From assembly GCA_945901065.1 (NCBI GenBank), contig CAMDKI010000013.1, positions 1-64,000 on the forward strand: a stretch of DNA of 64,000 nt, given 5' to 3'. Under the pieces are notes generated by a model. The model did not search any database. It saw only the letters and a program-made list of their open reading frames with translations, and was not told the origin of the DNA. Below, one piece after another: positions 46,720 through 55,395 of this stretch; within the stretch, counting starts at the first letter, position 1, and each line of letters opens with the position of its first letter. This DNA is from Chitinophaga pinensis. Lineage in GTDB: Bacteria; Bacteroidota; Bacteroidia; Chitinophagales; CAIOSU01. Made by a program: the position numbers and the translations under genes.

Positions 46720-47394
46720 ATGAAAATAACGGGCATTTTATCATTATTCCTGCTGAGCGCACAACTCGCTTTTGCAGGTTTCGGAGAAATTAACGGACGA
46801 GTGCTCGACGCTGATGGAAAGCCGGTTTATTCGGCACATGTGCAGTTAAAATCTGGAGACCAAGCTATTAACCATGCATTTACCGACTTCGAAGGTTACT
46901 ATGTGATTAAACCAATTTCATCAGGCACTTATAACATCAATGTAAGCCTAATTGGATTTCAAACACAGGTAATTGAGAATATTTCTGTTTCTGATGGTCA
47001 AATTAGGGTTGTTAACTTTACACTTTCAAACACCATTTTAGATGGCCCTACGATTACCTCATATAAAGATTTAGTAGAGCCCGGTTACCCGATTAAAATA
47101 GCCATTATTGGTTACAAAGAATTGGAAGTAATGCCTATCGCGCCGCTTGATGCGCCGGCGCTAACCTCTGGAGCTTTCCAAGCAGATTATGGCGACCCAA
47201 TACAATTCCGCGGTTCGCGGCCTGATGCCACCTTATACATCATTGATGGAATAAAAATTATAGGCGAGCCTGTTGCTGTACGCAACTCTATTGACGATAT
47301 TGTCGTCTATTCAGGAGGAATGCCAGCAAAGTATGGCGATGCCACAGGCGGTATTGTGGTTATCACTACCAAAAGCTATAAAAAATTACGGTAA
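46720..47394 (+). CDS. Barrel-less CarboxypepD/TonB-plug exported protein
   Basis: A 224-residue exported protein. The signal peptide is LSLFLLSAQLAFAG. Residues about 25-110 are a carboxypeptidase regulatory-like fold (INGRVLDADGKPVYSAHVQL, FEGYYVIKPISSGTYNI). Residues about 150-220 resemble a TonB-dependent receptor plug (IQFRGSRPDATLYIIDGIKI, VVYSGGMPAKYGDATGGIVV). The reading frame then stops naturally at KSYKKLR and a strong terminator follows, so there is no outer-membrane barrel. It may be a regulatory or binding protein derived from a SusC-like receptor. Confidence 0.8.
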   Translation: MKITGILSLFLLSAQLAFAGFGEINGRVLDADGKPVYSAHVQLKSGDQAINHAFTDFEGYYVIKPISSGTYNINVSLIGFQTQVIENISVSDGQIRVVNFTLSNTILDGPTITSYKDLVEPGYPIKIAIIGYKELEVMPIAPLDAPALTSGAFQADYGDPIQFRGSRPDATLYIIDGIKIIGEPVAVRNSIDDIVVYSGGMPAKYGDATGGIVVITTKSYKKLR

Positions 47395-47425
47395 CGCAAA
47401 CACCGGAAACCCAGTTTCATTTTCA

Positions 47426-47457
47426 GAGCCCAACCTCCGCCAGGTTGGGCTTTTTTG
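47426..47457 (+). terminator. Rho-independent terminator
   Basis: AGCCCAACCT and AGGTTGGGCT form a perfect 10-bp stem followed by TTTTTTG, 31 bp after the plug-domain gene. Confidence 0.93.
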
Positions 47458-47570
47458 TTGTATTGAAATTCTCCAACGCCTGCAAGACAGTTTTTTTCTT
47501 TTGTCTTCTGCGACGAATTACACCACCCCTACCCCTCCTTTCTAGGAGGAAAGCCTTTTGAAGCGATTAA

Positions 47571-47641
47571 TTTCACATTTCCCATCTGTCATTTCTCATC
47601 TTCTTTCCTGTGTCTTGTGTCTAGAAAACAAGCTACCTTTG
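47571..47641 (+). promoter_or_regulatory. MFS gene promoter next to word tracts
   Basis: Reverse-oriented GAAATGAG words (47571-47606) and a short TTGTGTC tract (47609-47622) precede TACCTTTG (47634-47641), a full -7 match ending 7 bp before the ATG. A TTG of the tract is 16 bp upstream of the -7 box. The transcript would be almost leaderless. Confidence 0.62.
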
Positions 47642-47648
47642 CCAAAGC

Positions 47649-48902
47649 ATGAAAAGCATTCTGGGTAGATATGATAGCCTTAGCAAGCCGGTAAAACTGC
47701 TGCTCGCGGGTCTATTTTTTGTGCAATTGGTAAATGCTAGTTTTACGCTGCTCATCAACTTTTATCTTGATAATCAATGTTATGCCGATTATCAAATTGC
47801 CGATTTCACCAGCTGGCGTTTCCCGGCTATCATGATTTTTGCCATCCCGTTCGGTATTTTCATCCGAGGCAGGGTACTCAAACCATACTTTATGGCAGCA
47901 GCCATTACCTCGCCTACTATTGCCTTATTTATTATTTGGGCAGCGAGTGCCGGGTACGATAGTTTGATATACTTAGGCTTTTTTCTTTGGGGCATTTCGT
48001 TTACCTGCATACAGATAACCAGCCTGCCTTTTATTATCCTCAATAGCCCTAAAAAGCAGCACTCGCCAGCTATTACCCTATCGTTTATGATGATGAGTTT
48101 GGCCATCTTTATTTGCGGTACAAGCAGCTATTTACTATCCAACTTTTTGCCCGATTGGTTTCCGGTTCGCGACTTGCTATTGCTTTTTGCTATCCTTGGC
48201 TATGCCGGGGTGTTTTTTATTCATAAAATAAACCTTGAGGAAAATTTAAGCGAACCAACCACTACTAGCAATTTTGGTGGGCAGTATGACTGGGCGTTGA
48301 TAGGGCGAGTGATTGTACCTACTATTATCATTTCCACTGGAGCAGGGTTTACTATACCGTTTGTTAATCTTTTCTTTTTGAACGTTCATGGCATGGATGG
48401 CGGTACCTTTTCGCTAGTTGGGGCGCTAAGTTTTGGGTTGGTAGTTATTGGTACCTTTTTTGTGCCCGAGGTAAAAGACCGCTATGGCTATACAGTAGCC
48501 ATTGTGCTCATACAAGCCCTGGCTATCTTTTTTTTGATATTGATGGCAACCACCGAATACTACAGCGAGATGTGGTACTCATCGATTTTAGCAATAGTGT
48601 TCTTTGTAATTCGCCAACCGCTTATGAACGTGGCAGGGCCTATGACCAGCGAACTAACCTTGAGCTACGTAGGTAGGCGAAACCAAGAGTTGGTGAGTGC
48701 GCTCAATTCGGCTATTTGGTCGGGCAGTTGGTATATCAGTTCGCAAATATTCCGTATCCTGCGCCAAAGCGGCATGAACTATGCCAGCATCTTTTTTATA
48801 ACCGCTGCTATGTACACAGCTGGAGTGGTTTGGTACTATTACCTCATACACGATTACCACAAGCGCAAACTGCAAGGGTTAATTGAGGAAGAAGATGAGT
48901 AA
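47649..48902 (+). CDS. Major facilitator superfamily transporter
   Basis: A 417-residue membrane protein with about twelve hydrophobic helices in two halves separated by a soluble loop near residue 200 (NLEENLSEPTTTSNFGGQYD). The gating loop resembles the MFS pattern (GIFIRGRVLKPYF in the first half, VPEVKDRYGYTVAIVLI in the second). The substrate cannot be predicted. It is convergent with nadE, and the spacer is occupied by a long inverted repeat. Confidence 0.85.
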   Translation: MKSILGRYDSLSKPVKLLLAGLFFVQLVNASFTLLINFYLDNQCYADYQIADFTSWRFPAIMIFAIPFGIFIRGRVLKPYFMAAAITSPTIALFIIWAASAGYDSLIYLGFFLWGISFTCIQITSLPFIILNSPKKQHSPAITLSFMMMSLAIFICGTSSYLLSNFLPDWFPVRDLLLLFAILGYAGVFFIHKINLEENLSEPTTTSNFGGQYDWALIGRVIVPTIIISTGAGFTIPFVNLFFLNVHGMDGGTFSLVGALSFGLVVIGTFFVPEVKDRYGYTVAIVLIQALAIFFLILMATTEYYSEMWYSSILAIVFFVIRQPLMNVAGPMTSELTLSYVGRRNQELVSALNSAIWSGSWYISSQIFRILRQSGMNYASIFFITAAMYTAGVVWYYYLIHDYHKRKLQGLIEEEDE

Positions 48903-48915
48903 TTTGGAAATGAGG

Positions 48916-49001
48916 CAATTTGAAAATTTGAAAATTAAATTCAGCATATTAGATTAACCAGTGCCATTTTCAAATTAGCACATTTTCAAACTTTCAAATT
49001 G
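48916..49001. repeat. Long inverted repeat between convergent genes
   Basis: The arms CAATTTGAAAATTTG... (48916-48936) and the complementary 48981-49001 are 21 bp with 19 matches and a 44-bp loop that includes CAAATTAGCA. It fills the spacer between the MFS gene and nadE and could serve as a bidirectional terminator, although no T tract is evident. Confidence 0.85.
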
Positions 49002-49006
49002 AATTC

Positions 49007-50656
49007 TTAACCAAGGTATTTCCCCACAATCGGCATACGCCTACCTACGCCAAAGGCTTTCGGTGATACGCGCAGAATGGGCGGGGTTTGGTAGCGCTTG
49101 TACTCGTTGATGTTTACTAGGCGAAGAATGCGTTTCACCAAGGCTTCATCAAAACCCATGGCTACAATTTCTTTTGGAACTTTTCGGTGCTCAATGTACT
49201 GATACAATACTTGGTCCAGAATATCATATTCTGGCAAGCTATCGCTATCCTTTTGATCGGGGCGCAGCTCTGCCGATGGTGGCTTGGTAATAATGTTGCG
49301 AGGGATGATTTCACCATTGCGATTGATGTATTCGCACATTTGGAACACTTCCGTTTTGTACACATCACCAATAACGGAAATGCCGCCGCACATATCGCCA
49401 TACAAAGTGCCATAGCCCACGGCGGCTTCGCTCTTGTTGGAAGTATTAAGTAGTATGTGTCCAAACTTGTTACTCATAGCCATTAATATCACTGCACGGC
49501 TGCGAGCTTGCATATTCTCTTCGGCAAGGTTGAAGGGTAACCCCTTAAAATGCTCGCCCAAAACCCCAAGAAAGGCCTCAAAAGGCTCCTCAATGGAAAT
49601 CTTATCCACCTTTACCCCTATGTTTTGGCAAAGCGCTATACTATCGTTTATAGAGTGGTCGCTACTGAAACGGGAAGGCAACATAATGGGCCAAACATTC
49701 TCTGGTCCCAAAGCCTCAACAGCCAATACCAGCACCAATGCCGAATCGATGCCACCTGATAAGCCCAAAATAGCCTGCTTAAAGCCCAGTTTGCGGAAAT
49801 AGTCTTTAATGCCCAACACCAGTGCGTTGTGCATTAGGCCAATCTTATTCTTAGGTTGAACGTTGTCAGGTTGGCTGGTTTGTGCTGAAGCAATCAAATC
49901 ATCCAATTCGTATTCGCGGTAGGCTTCTTCAAAGTATGGCAACTCCTCCACTACCCTGCCGTTGGCATCAAGCACCAAAGAGCCACCGTCAAATATCAAT
50001 TCGGTTTGGGCACCCACATGGTTTACATAAAAAATGGGCACCTTATACAAGTTGGTGTTGGCCTTCAACACCCTTATGCGGTCTTCGGCATGGCGATAAT
50101 CAAATGGCGATGCAGAAATGTTTACAATAAAATCAGGCTGTTGGTGTGTGAGCACATCCATAGGACAAGCCATGTACAGCGGATTTTCGTTGCCCACGTT
50201 CCAAAGATCTTCACATACAGTAAGCGCAATCTTTTTGCCTTGATATTCAATTACATTAAACTCCTTACCCGGCTCAAAGTAGCGGTACTCGTCAAACACA
50301 TCGTAAGTGGGCAGCAATGCCTTGTGCACCACACGCTCTATCTTACCATCCAACAGAAAATAAGCTGCATTGAACAGGTCCTTTCCCTCAGGCTTGGTAT
50401 TGATGGCCGGCGAACCCACAACAACCGCAATACCTTGGGTTTCTTTGGCAATGCTGTCCACCACCTCATTACACAAGCGTATAAAATCATTAAACTCCAA
50501 AAAATCGCGGGGTGGGTAGCCACAAACGGCTAGCTCCGGGAATACAATCAAATCAACGCCATTGGCTTTAGCCTTGTGCACGGCCTCAATTATCTTGCGG
50601 CCGTTCTCCTCAAAATTCCCGATGTGATAGTCTTGTTGGGCCAGTGCAATCCGCAT
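49007..50656 (-). CDS. nadE: Glutamine-dependent NAD+ synthetase
   Basis: A 549-residue two-domain NadE. The N-terminal glutaminase domain of the nitrilase fold shows the catalytic triad in LIVFPELAVCGYPPRD (Glu), HKALLPTYDVFDEYRYFEPG (Lys) and IALTVCEDLWNVG (Cys). The C-terminal synthetase domain has the PP-loop GLSGGIDSALVLVLAVEALG. It amidates nicotinate adenine dinucleotide with ammonia channelled from glutamine. It is transcribed upstream of the WG-repeat gene with an inverted repeat between. Confidence 0.95.
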   Translation of the reverse strand: MRIALAQQDYHIGNFEENGRKIIEAVHKAKANGVDLIVFPELAVCGYPPRDFLEFNDFIRLCNEVVDSIAKETQGIAVVVGSPAINTKPEGKDLFNAAYFLLDGKIERVVHKALLPTYDVFDEYRYFEPGKEFNVIEYQGKKIALTVCEDLWNVGNENPLYMACPMDVLTHQQPDFIVNISASPFDYRHAEDRIRVLKANTNLYKVPIFYVNHVGAQTELIFDGGSLVLDANGRVVEELPYFEEAYREYELDDLIASAQTSQPDNVQPKNKIGLMHNALVLGIKDYFRKLGFKQAILGLSGGIDSALVLVLAVEALGPENVWPIMLPSRFSSDHSINDSIALCQNIGVKVDKISIEEPFEAFLGVLGEHFKGLPFNLAEENMQARSRAVILMAMSNKFGHILLNTSNKSEAAVGYGTLYGDMCGGISVIGDVYKTEVFQMCEYINRNGEIIPRNIITKPPSAELRPDQKDSDSLPEYDILDQVLYQYIEHRKVPKEIVAMGFDEALVKRILRLVNINEYKRYQTPPILRVSPKAFGVGRRMPIVGKYLG

Positions 50657-50668
50657 GTAGTTAAATAT

Positions 50669-50742
50669 GAAATTTGGAATAAGAAATTAGAAACTATAAA
50701 TGAAGGAAAAATTCAAATGAGGAATTTCTCATTTCAAATTTC
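50669..50742. repeat. Inverted repeat between nadE and WG-repeat gene
   Basis: GAAATTTGGAATAAGAAATT (50669-50688) is complementary at 18 of 20 positions to 50723-50742, with a 34-bp loop. It is the fourth spacer inverted repeat of the same architecture. Confidence 0.8.
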
Positions 50743-50759
50743 CTATTTCACATCTACCC

Positions 50760-51347
50760 TCATTCTTGCATCATAACAACCTTGCCATCCTTATAAACTC
50801 CAACAGGCTGTAGGTTGGGGCATTGAGCAGGCTGTGAACCATACATTTTGGCAAGACCCGATGCAAAAGGCAAACCTTTGTAAAAGCACTTTTCCGATGG
50901 CTTGCTTAACTCTTCTGGCAATTGTATCACCATTTTATTGGTCTTGTCAATGTAGCCAATTTTATTGTACTCGCTGCTGGCAGGCTTATCTTCCCATACA
51001 ATATTCAGTATGGCGGCAAAGGCCAAACCTTCGCTAAACACGCCTACCTCATCGTACATCAAAGGCACCACCAGCGTTCCGGTTTCGTCAACAAAACCAT
51101 ATTTCCATGTCTTACGATCCTGCAACAAACCAACAATGGCCATACCTTCGCTAAACTTTCCAGCTTGATCAAACACCGGGTACACAACCCACTCGCCAGC
51201 CATATTTTTATAACCCCACTTCAACTCACCAATTACGTTGCCGTCTTTATCTTCCGATGAGATAGTATCTATAGCTGGGTAAAGCTGCTGCGCACTGGCC
51301 ACAAAACCAACCCACAAGAGCGCAAAAACTACCAATAAGTGTTTCAT
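50760..51347 (-). CDS. WG-repeat exported protein
   Basis: A 195-residue protein started at ATG 51347 (MKHLLVVFALLWVGFVASAQ, a signal peptide). It carries about three WG beta-repeats: GELKWGYKNMAGEWVVYPVF, TWKYGFVDETGTLVVPLMYD and a last one near YNKIGYIDKTNKMVIQL. WG repeats are short beta-structured units of unknown function common in Bacteroidota. It is encoded 25 bp after the phospholipase-like gene on the same strand. Confidence 0.85.
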   Translation of the reverse strand: MKHLLVVFALLWVGFVASAQQLYPAIDTISSEDKDGNVIGELKWGYKNMAGEWVVYPVFDQAGKFSEGMAIVGLLQDRKTWKYGFVDETGTLVVPLMYDEVGVFSEGLAFAAILNIVWEDKPASSEYNKIGYIDKTNKMVIQLPEELSKPSEKCFYKGLPFASGLAKMYGSQPAQCPNLQPVGVYKDGKVVMMQE

Positions 51348-51372
51348 ATTTAGATTGTTTGCAGGCGCAAAG

Positions 51373-52266
51373 TTAAGGCTTTTTTGGCTGTTTGATGCCA
51401 TTCAATTCATCCGCCACTTGGAACAAATGCCCTGAGTGGTACCAATCTACTGTCAAGAAATTGATGCGTTTGCCCACCTGCTCTTGGCACTGGTTTACCC
51501 TGCCCATGAGCACTTCGTAACTATTGGCTTTGCGATTTTTGCTACGTCGAGCAAAGGTTCCGGTTAGGAAATGATTGAAAACATACAACGCTTTGGTGGT
51601 ATCAGCTTCTCGCTTTAAGTTACAATTGTAGTTTCTGAGGCTTTTGTTACTATATGGGTTTTCAAAACCATAATCATACTGCTGGTGCTGCCATGCTTTG
51701 CTGCTGCTATCGGTGCGGTCTATAAGAAAAACAAAACGCTTGCCACTAGATACCATGTGCCCAAGTGTTGGCCATGGCTCGTTTTTGGGTTGGGCATGCA
51801 CATATCGGTAAATTGGGTGTTGCTCCACAATTTTAGCAAAATCATTGGGTGTAACGCTGCATTGGCAAACAAACGTTAGCACCTCATTGGGGTTTGCATC
51901 CATATAAGATACGAACATATCCAGTATATCATCCAATGGTCTATAGCCCAATACAGCAAAAGAATGGAACACCATTACTGGTTTCAGGGCTTGAAGTTTT
52001 TTATTGGGCCCATTATAGTAGTGCACATCAATCATAAAGGCTTTAACGCCGTCCTTTAACTGCCGGGGCAAATCGTATTTTTGGTTGGGGTAAGTCCAGC
52101 GCTGTTTACTGCGGGCGGCATTAAAGGCATTGTGGGTAGTAGGGTAAGTAACCTCATTGTAGCGCAAGTTGCACAACTCGGGGTGACCGTTGCAGGGCAG
52201 CAATTGCGCATTGGCACTAAAAAACACCCACAACAACAGGAATTGCAAAAAAACAACCAGCTGCAT
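51373..52266 (-). CDS. PI-PLC-like phosphodiesterase, exported
   Basis: A 297-residue exported protein (signal peptide to about residue 20, FSANA) with a phosphatidylinositol-specific phospholipase C X-domain. The two catalytic histidines are H45 in TYPTTHNAFN and H101 in VMVFHSFAVLG, and metal or substrate contacts are likely at D80 in FMIDVHYY. Cysteines at 25 and 32 may form a disulfide. It probably cleaves a lipid or glycolipid phosphodiester at the cell surface. It lies 3 bp after the subtilase gene, suggesting co-expression. Confidence 0.87.
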   Translation of the reverse strand: MQLVVFLQFLLLWVFFSANAQLLPCNGHPELCNLRYNEVTYPTTHNAFNAARSKQRWTYPNQKYDLPRQLKDGVKAFMIDVHYYNGPNKKLQALKPVMVFHSFAVLGYRPLDDILDMFVSYMDANPNEVLTFVCQCSVTPNDFAKIVEQHPIYRYVHAQPKNEPWPTLGHMVSSGKRFVFLIDRTDSSSKAWQHQQYDYGFENPYSNKSLRNYNCNLKREADTTKALYVFNHFLTGTFARRSKNRKANSYEVLMGRVNQCQEQVGKRINFLTVDWYHSGHLFQVADELNGIKQPKKP

Positions 52267-52269
52267 AGC

Positions 52270-54387
52270 TTATTGCTTTATCAGCTTATACACCATAGCA
52301 GTAGCACCTTTAACCTGCACTTTTATGAAGTATAGACCAGCGGCTTTCCCCGTTAAATAGAAACGTCCTTTTGCCTTATTCGATATTAGTGGCACGGTTT
52401 GGCTATCGATAGTTTTGCCCATTACATCCATCAAAGTCACATCAACCAGCCCCGTGGTGTTGGCGCTTAAATCAAACTGCACTTCGTCAATAGCTGGGTT
52501 GGGGTAAAAAGTTATCTGCTGAATCATTTGCAGAGTTGACAACATATTGTTAGTGCTATCCAGATACACTGCAACTGTATCAAACTGCTCACAACCATTT
52601 GCATCGGTAGTAACAATGGTATAATCACCAGGCAAAAGGCTGTCGGCAAGGTTGCCTACTCCATCTGCATTTTGCCAAGCAAAGCTGTAGGGCGGCTCGC
52701 CACCTTGCACCAATACTGTAATACTACCATTCGGGTTAGTTAATCCCCTTGAGCGGTTTACAATAAAACCTGTTTGCAATAAGGTAGGTTGGCTTAAGGT
52801 AAAGTAACCCGTGCGGCTGCAACCCAACGAATCGGTAACGGTAACGGTATAGTTGCCGGCAAGCAGGTTTTGAGCTAATGCTACCGAATCGCCATGGCTC
52901 CAAGCAAAATGGTACGGCGCGCGGCCACTATCTACAGCTAAGGCAATAGAGCCACTCGAGTCGCCAAAGCAAAGTACATTTTGCGTAGTGGCATTTATCA
53001 CAAGGCAAGTGTTACAAAAATCATTTTTAAAACGCACCAGCGCCTTGTACAAATTTAACCTACCACCCGAGCTGGTAGAGGTTGCTAAATCAGGAATAGT
53101 ATCAATGCTCAATAAAAGGCTTTCTTTCATGAGCCGCAGCATACTATCGGGGTATAGTTTGTAGGCTATCATAAAATCGGGGCAAGCCGCCGAAAACATT
53201 AAAGCGATTGCGCCAGCCACCTGCGGGGTAGCAAACGATGTACCTGTTGTTGCCGAGTGCCCATTGCCAGAAGTGGTGCTCCAAATACCGGTTCCTGGTG
53301 CACCCAAGTCTACTGAGGTACTTCCGTATCCCGAACTAGGATTCTTAAAATCAGTACGGGTGGTATTGGTTACCACTAACAAATAATCACTTTCGCAAGT
53401 AGACGGAATATCGCCACCCACCTCAACATCGATGTTGATATTAGCAGTGGCACCAACACTCATGATACCTTGCGTTCCCAGCGAGTCGTACATGGCACAC
53501 CAAACAGGATAATCGGCTGCAAAACCAAAATCGATCCCGAATGATGAGCTGGCTGCTACCACAAAAGCGCCCTTGGCTCCGTTGGTTTGGTTGTACAATC
53601 GACGAGTTTCGAGCACATAGGCATAGGCAGCTACCACTTGGCTTTCGGTATACTGAGAGCATATTACTGGCATAATGGGCAAACCCCAATTTACACCCGC
53701 CGTGCCGGTAAAGTTATTGGTTTTGGCACCTACCAGCCCAGCGCATAACGTACCATGGGCGTTTACAGGTATTACATCGTTCTGGTTTACTACATGCCAT
53801 CCGTTCACGTCGTCAATGTATCCATTACCATCATTATCGATGCTATCGCCATCAATTTCATAGCCGTTTTTCCAAAAATTAAGATCGCTGTGGGCTAGTT
53901 CCATCCCTTGGTCAATTACCGCAACCACAATAGTATCGCCACTGCCCGTATACCCACCAGTAGTTATATCCCAAGCCAAGGGTGCCTTAATATCGGCTCC
54001 TGGCACACCGCTGCCCTGCCCTGTATTCTCAAAATTCCATTGCTGGGGGTATAGTGTATCGTTAGGCGTATTGCGCTCTTGGGCAATTCTGTTATACTGT
54101 GCTATCTGTACTTGGGGCATACCTCTTAAGTGGTCGAGCACTGCTTGCTCCCATATTGGGTTTGTTTTAAATAGCCAAATATTAAGGCTTGGTGCAACCG
54201 TTTCGCCAATTGAAACTTCCGCTTGCGGAAAACGGGTCTGCACGTTTTTCAGTACACCCTCAATGGCACCACCCTGTTTCAGCATAACCAATACGTCACC
54301 AACCACCCGTTGCTGGGCGCTGGAGCTGTTATGACTGAGTAAAAGACTCATCGTCAGCACTAGCAATATCAATATTCTATGTCTCAA
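52270..54387 (-). CDS. Subtilisin-like (S8) protease with T9SS sorting domain
   Basis: A 705-residue secreted serine protease. The signal peptide ends near residue 25. The S8 catalytic triad is D159 (VVAVIDQGMELAHSDL), H211 (NAHGTLCAGLVG) and S384 (TGTSFATPQVAGAIAL). Two SprB-like repeats follow (CFGDSSGSIALAVDSGRAPY and AYHFAWSHGDSVALAQN-type segments). The C-terminal about 75 residues form a type A type IX secretion sorting domain (FYPNPAIDEVQFDLSANTTG, ending with MVYKLIKQ). It should be exported across the outer membrane and attached to the surface or released. Confidence 0.95.
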   Translation of the reverse strand: MRHRILILLVLTMSLLLSHNSSSAQQRVVGDVLVMLKQGGAIEGVLKNVQTRFPQAEVSIGETVAPSLNIWLFKTNPIWEQAVLDHLRGMPQVQIAQYNRIAQERNTPNDTLYPQQWNFENTGQGSGVPGADIKAPLAWDITTGGYTGSGDTIVVAVIDQGMELAHSDLNFWKNGYEIDGDSIDNDGNGYIDDVNGWHVVNQNDVIPVNAHGTLCAGLVGAKTNNFTGTAGVNWGLPIMPVICSQYTESQVVAAYAYVLETRRLYNQTNGAKGAFVVAASSSFGIDFGFAADYPVWCAMYDSLGTQGIMSVGATANINIDVEVGGDIPSTCESDYLLVVTNTTRTDFKNPSSGYGSTSVDLGAPGTGIWSTTSGNGHSATTGTSFATPQVAGAIALMFSAACPDFMIAYKLYPDSMLRLMKESLLLSIDTIPDLATSTSSGGRLNLYKALVRFKNDFCNTCLVINATTQNVLCFGDSSGSIALAVDSGRAPYHFAWSHGDSVALAQNLLAGNYTVTVTDSLGCSRTGYFTLSQPTLLQTGFIVNRSRGLTNPNGSITVLVQGGEPPYSFAWQNADGVGNLADSLLPGDYTIVTTDANGCEQFDTVAVYLDSTNNMLSTLQMIQQITFYPNPAIDEVQFDLSANTTGLVDVTLMDVMGKTIDSQTVPLISNKAKGRFYLTGKAAGLYFIKVQVKGATAMVYKLIKQ

Positions 54388-54534
54388 TGCAATATAGTAT
54401 GGTTATAGAGCCTAAATTTAAGTGAAAATTCGCTGTCCCCGAGTTATTAAACCTTGTTTTCGCTCAAACGGTTGCATAAGCCTTAATTTTAGCTGCACAG
54501 ACGGTTTATGTAACCCGTTCGTTTTATATTAGGT

Positions 54535-55302
54535 ATGACGGTAAACCACTTCAATAAACTCATGCTATCCATTAGCATTCTGGCTATTTCCATTGCCCTA
54601 TATGTCGCATCGTGGCAAATACCTTCCATTAAAATTGGCAAAGTGATTAACTACCAAGGTGCCGAATATTCCGTATTCATTGCCGACCCTGCCAAGCATA
54701 AGATAACCTTGCATTGGAAAAATGCTGATGGACTTTTATACTCATCAATAGGAAACTTACTAAAGACCGATAACGACCAAAAAATAGTAATGGTAACCAA
54801 CGCTGGCATGTATACCCCAGCGCAAGCACCGGTTGGTTTGTATATCGAGAATGGTGTAGAAATGGTTTCGCTTAATACTAGCAACTGCGATGGCAACTTC
54901 TGCCTAAAACCTAACGGAGTTTTATACATCGAAAAGAGTGGCCCGCATGTTACGGCTGCTGAAAATTATTCGAGAGAGACCATTGGCAAACAAGTGCATT
55001 ATGCCACCCAAAGCGGCCCCATGCTGGTAATTGATGGTAAAGTGCATCCTGCTTTCAATACTTCATCAACTAGCTTGTATATTCGCAGTGGGGTGGGCAT
55101 TGATTCAACGGGGAAGACAGTGTTTGCTATATCCAACCAGCCTGTCAATTTCCATGCTTTTGCCATGCTGTTTAAGGATGTTTTCGGATGCAAAAATGCG
55201 CTGTATCTAGATGGTGCCATATCGTTGATGTACCTGCCCAACATCAGGGATGACCGTGGTGGTAAATTTGGCCCCATGATATCGGTAAGCGAACTACCCT
55301 AA
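54535..55302 (+). CDS. Phosphodiester glycosidase family protein (DUF2233)
   Basis: A 255-residue protein with an N-terminal signal-anchor (LMLSISILAISIALYVASW). The body matches the NAGPA/phosphodiester glycosidase fold, with VMVTNAGMYTPAQAPVGLYI, ATQSGPMLVIDGKVHPAF and ALYLDGAISLMYLPN. Family members include the mannose 6-phosphate uncovering enzyme and related bacterial glycosidases that act on sugar phosphodiesters in envelope polymers. The natural substrate here is unknown. Confidence 0.88.
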   Translation: MTVNHFNKLMLSISILAISIALYVASWQIPSIKIGKVINYQGAEYSVFIADPAKHKITLHWKNADGLLYSSIGNLLKTDNDQKIVMVTNAGMYTPAQAPVGLYIENGVEMVSLNTSNCDGNFCLKPNGVLYIEKSGPHVTAAENYSRETIGKQVHYATQSGPMLVIDGKVHPAFNTSSTSLYIRSGVGIDSTGKTVFAISNQPVNFHAFAMLFKDVFGCKNALYLDGAISLMYLPNIRDDRGGKFGPMISVSELP

Positions 55303-55395
55303 ACCAACCAAACATATTTAAATTTATATTCACTTGTTAATTTCACAAAGGCTTTGCTATAAAACCATTAATTTTAACAGCAGAAACCCAATTGC

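Noticed and set aside
53000..54387. Subtilase as a lantibiotic or cyanobactin maturation protease
   Set aside because: It has a T9SS C-terminal sorting domain and SprB-like repeats and no precursor peptide or modification enzymes nearby.
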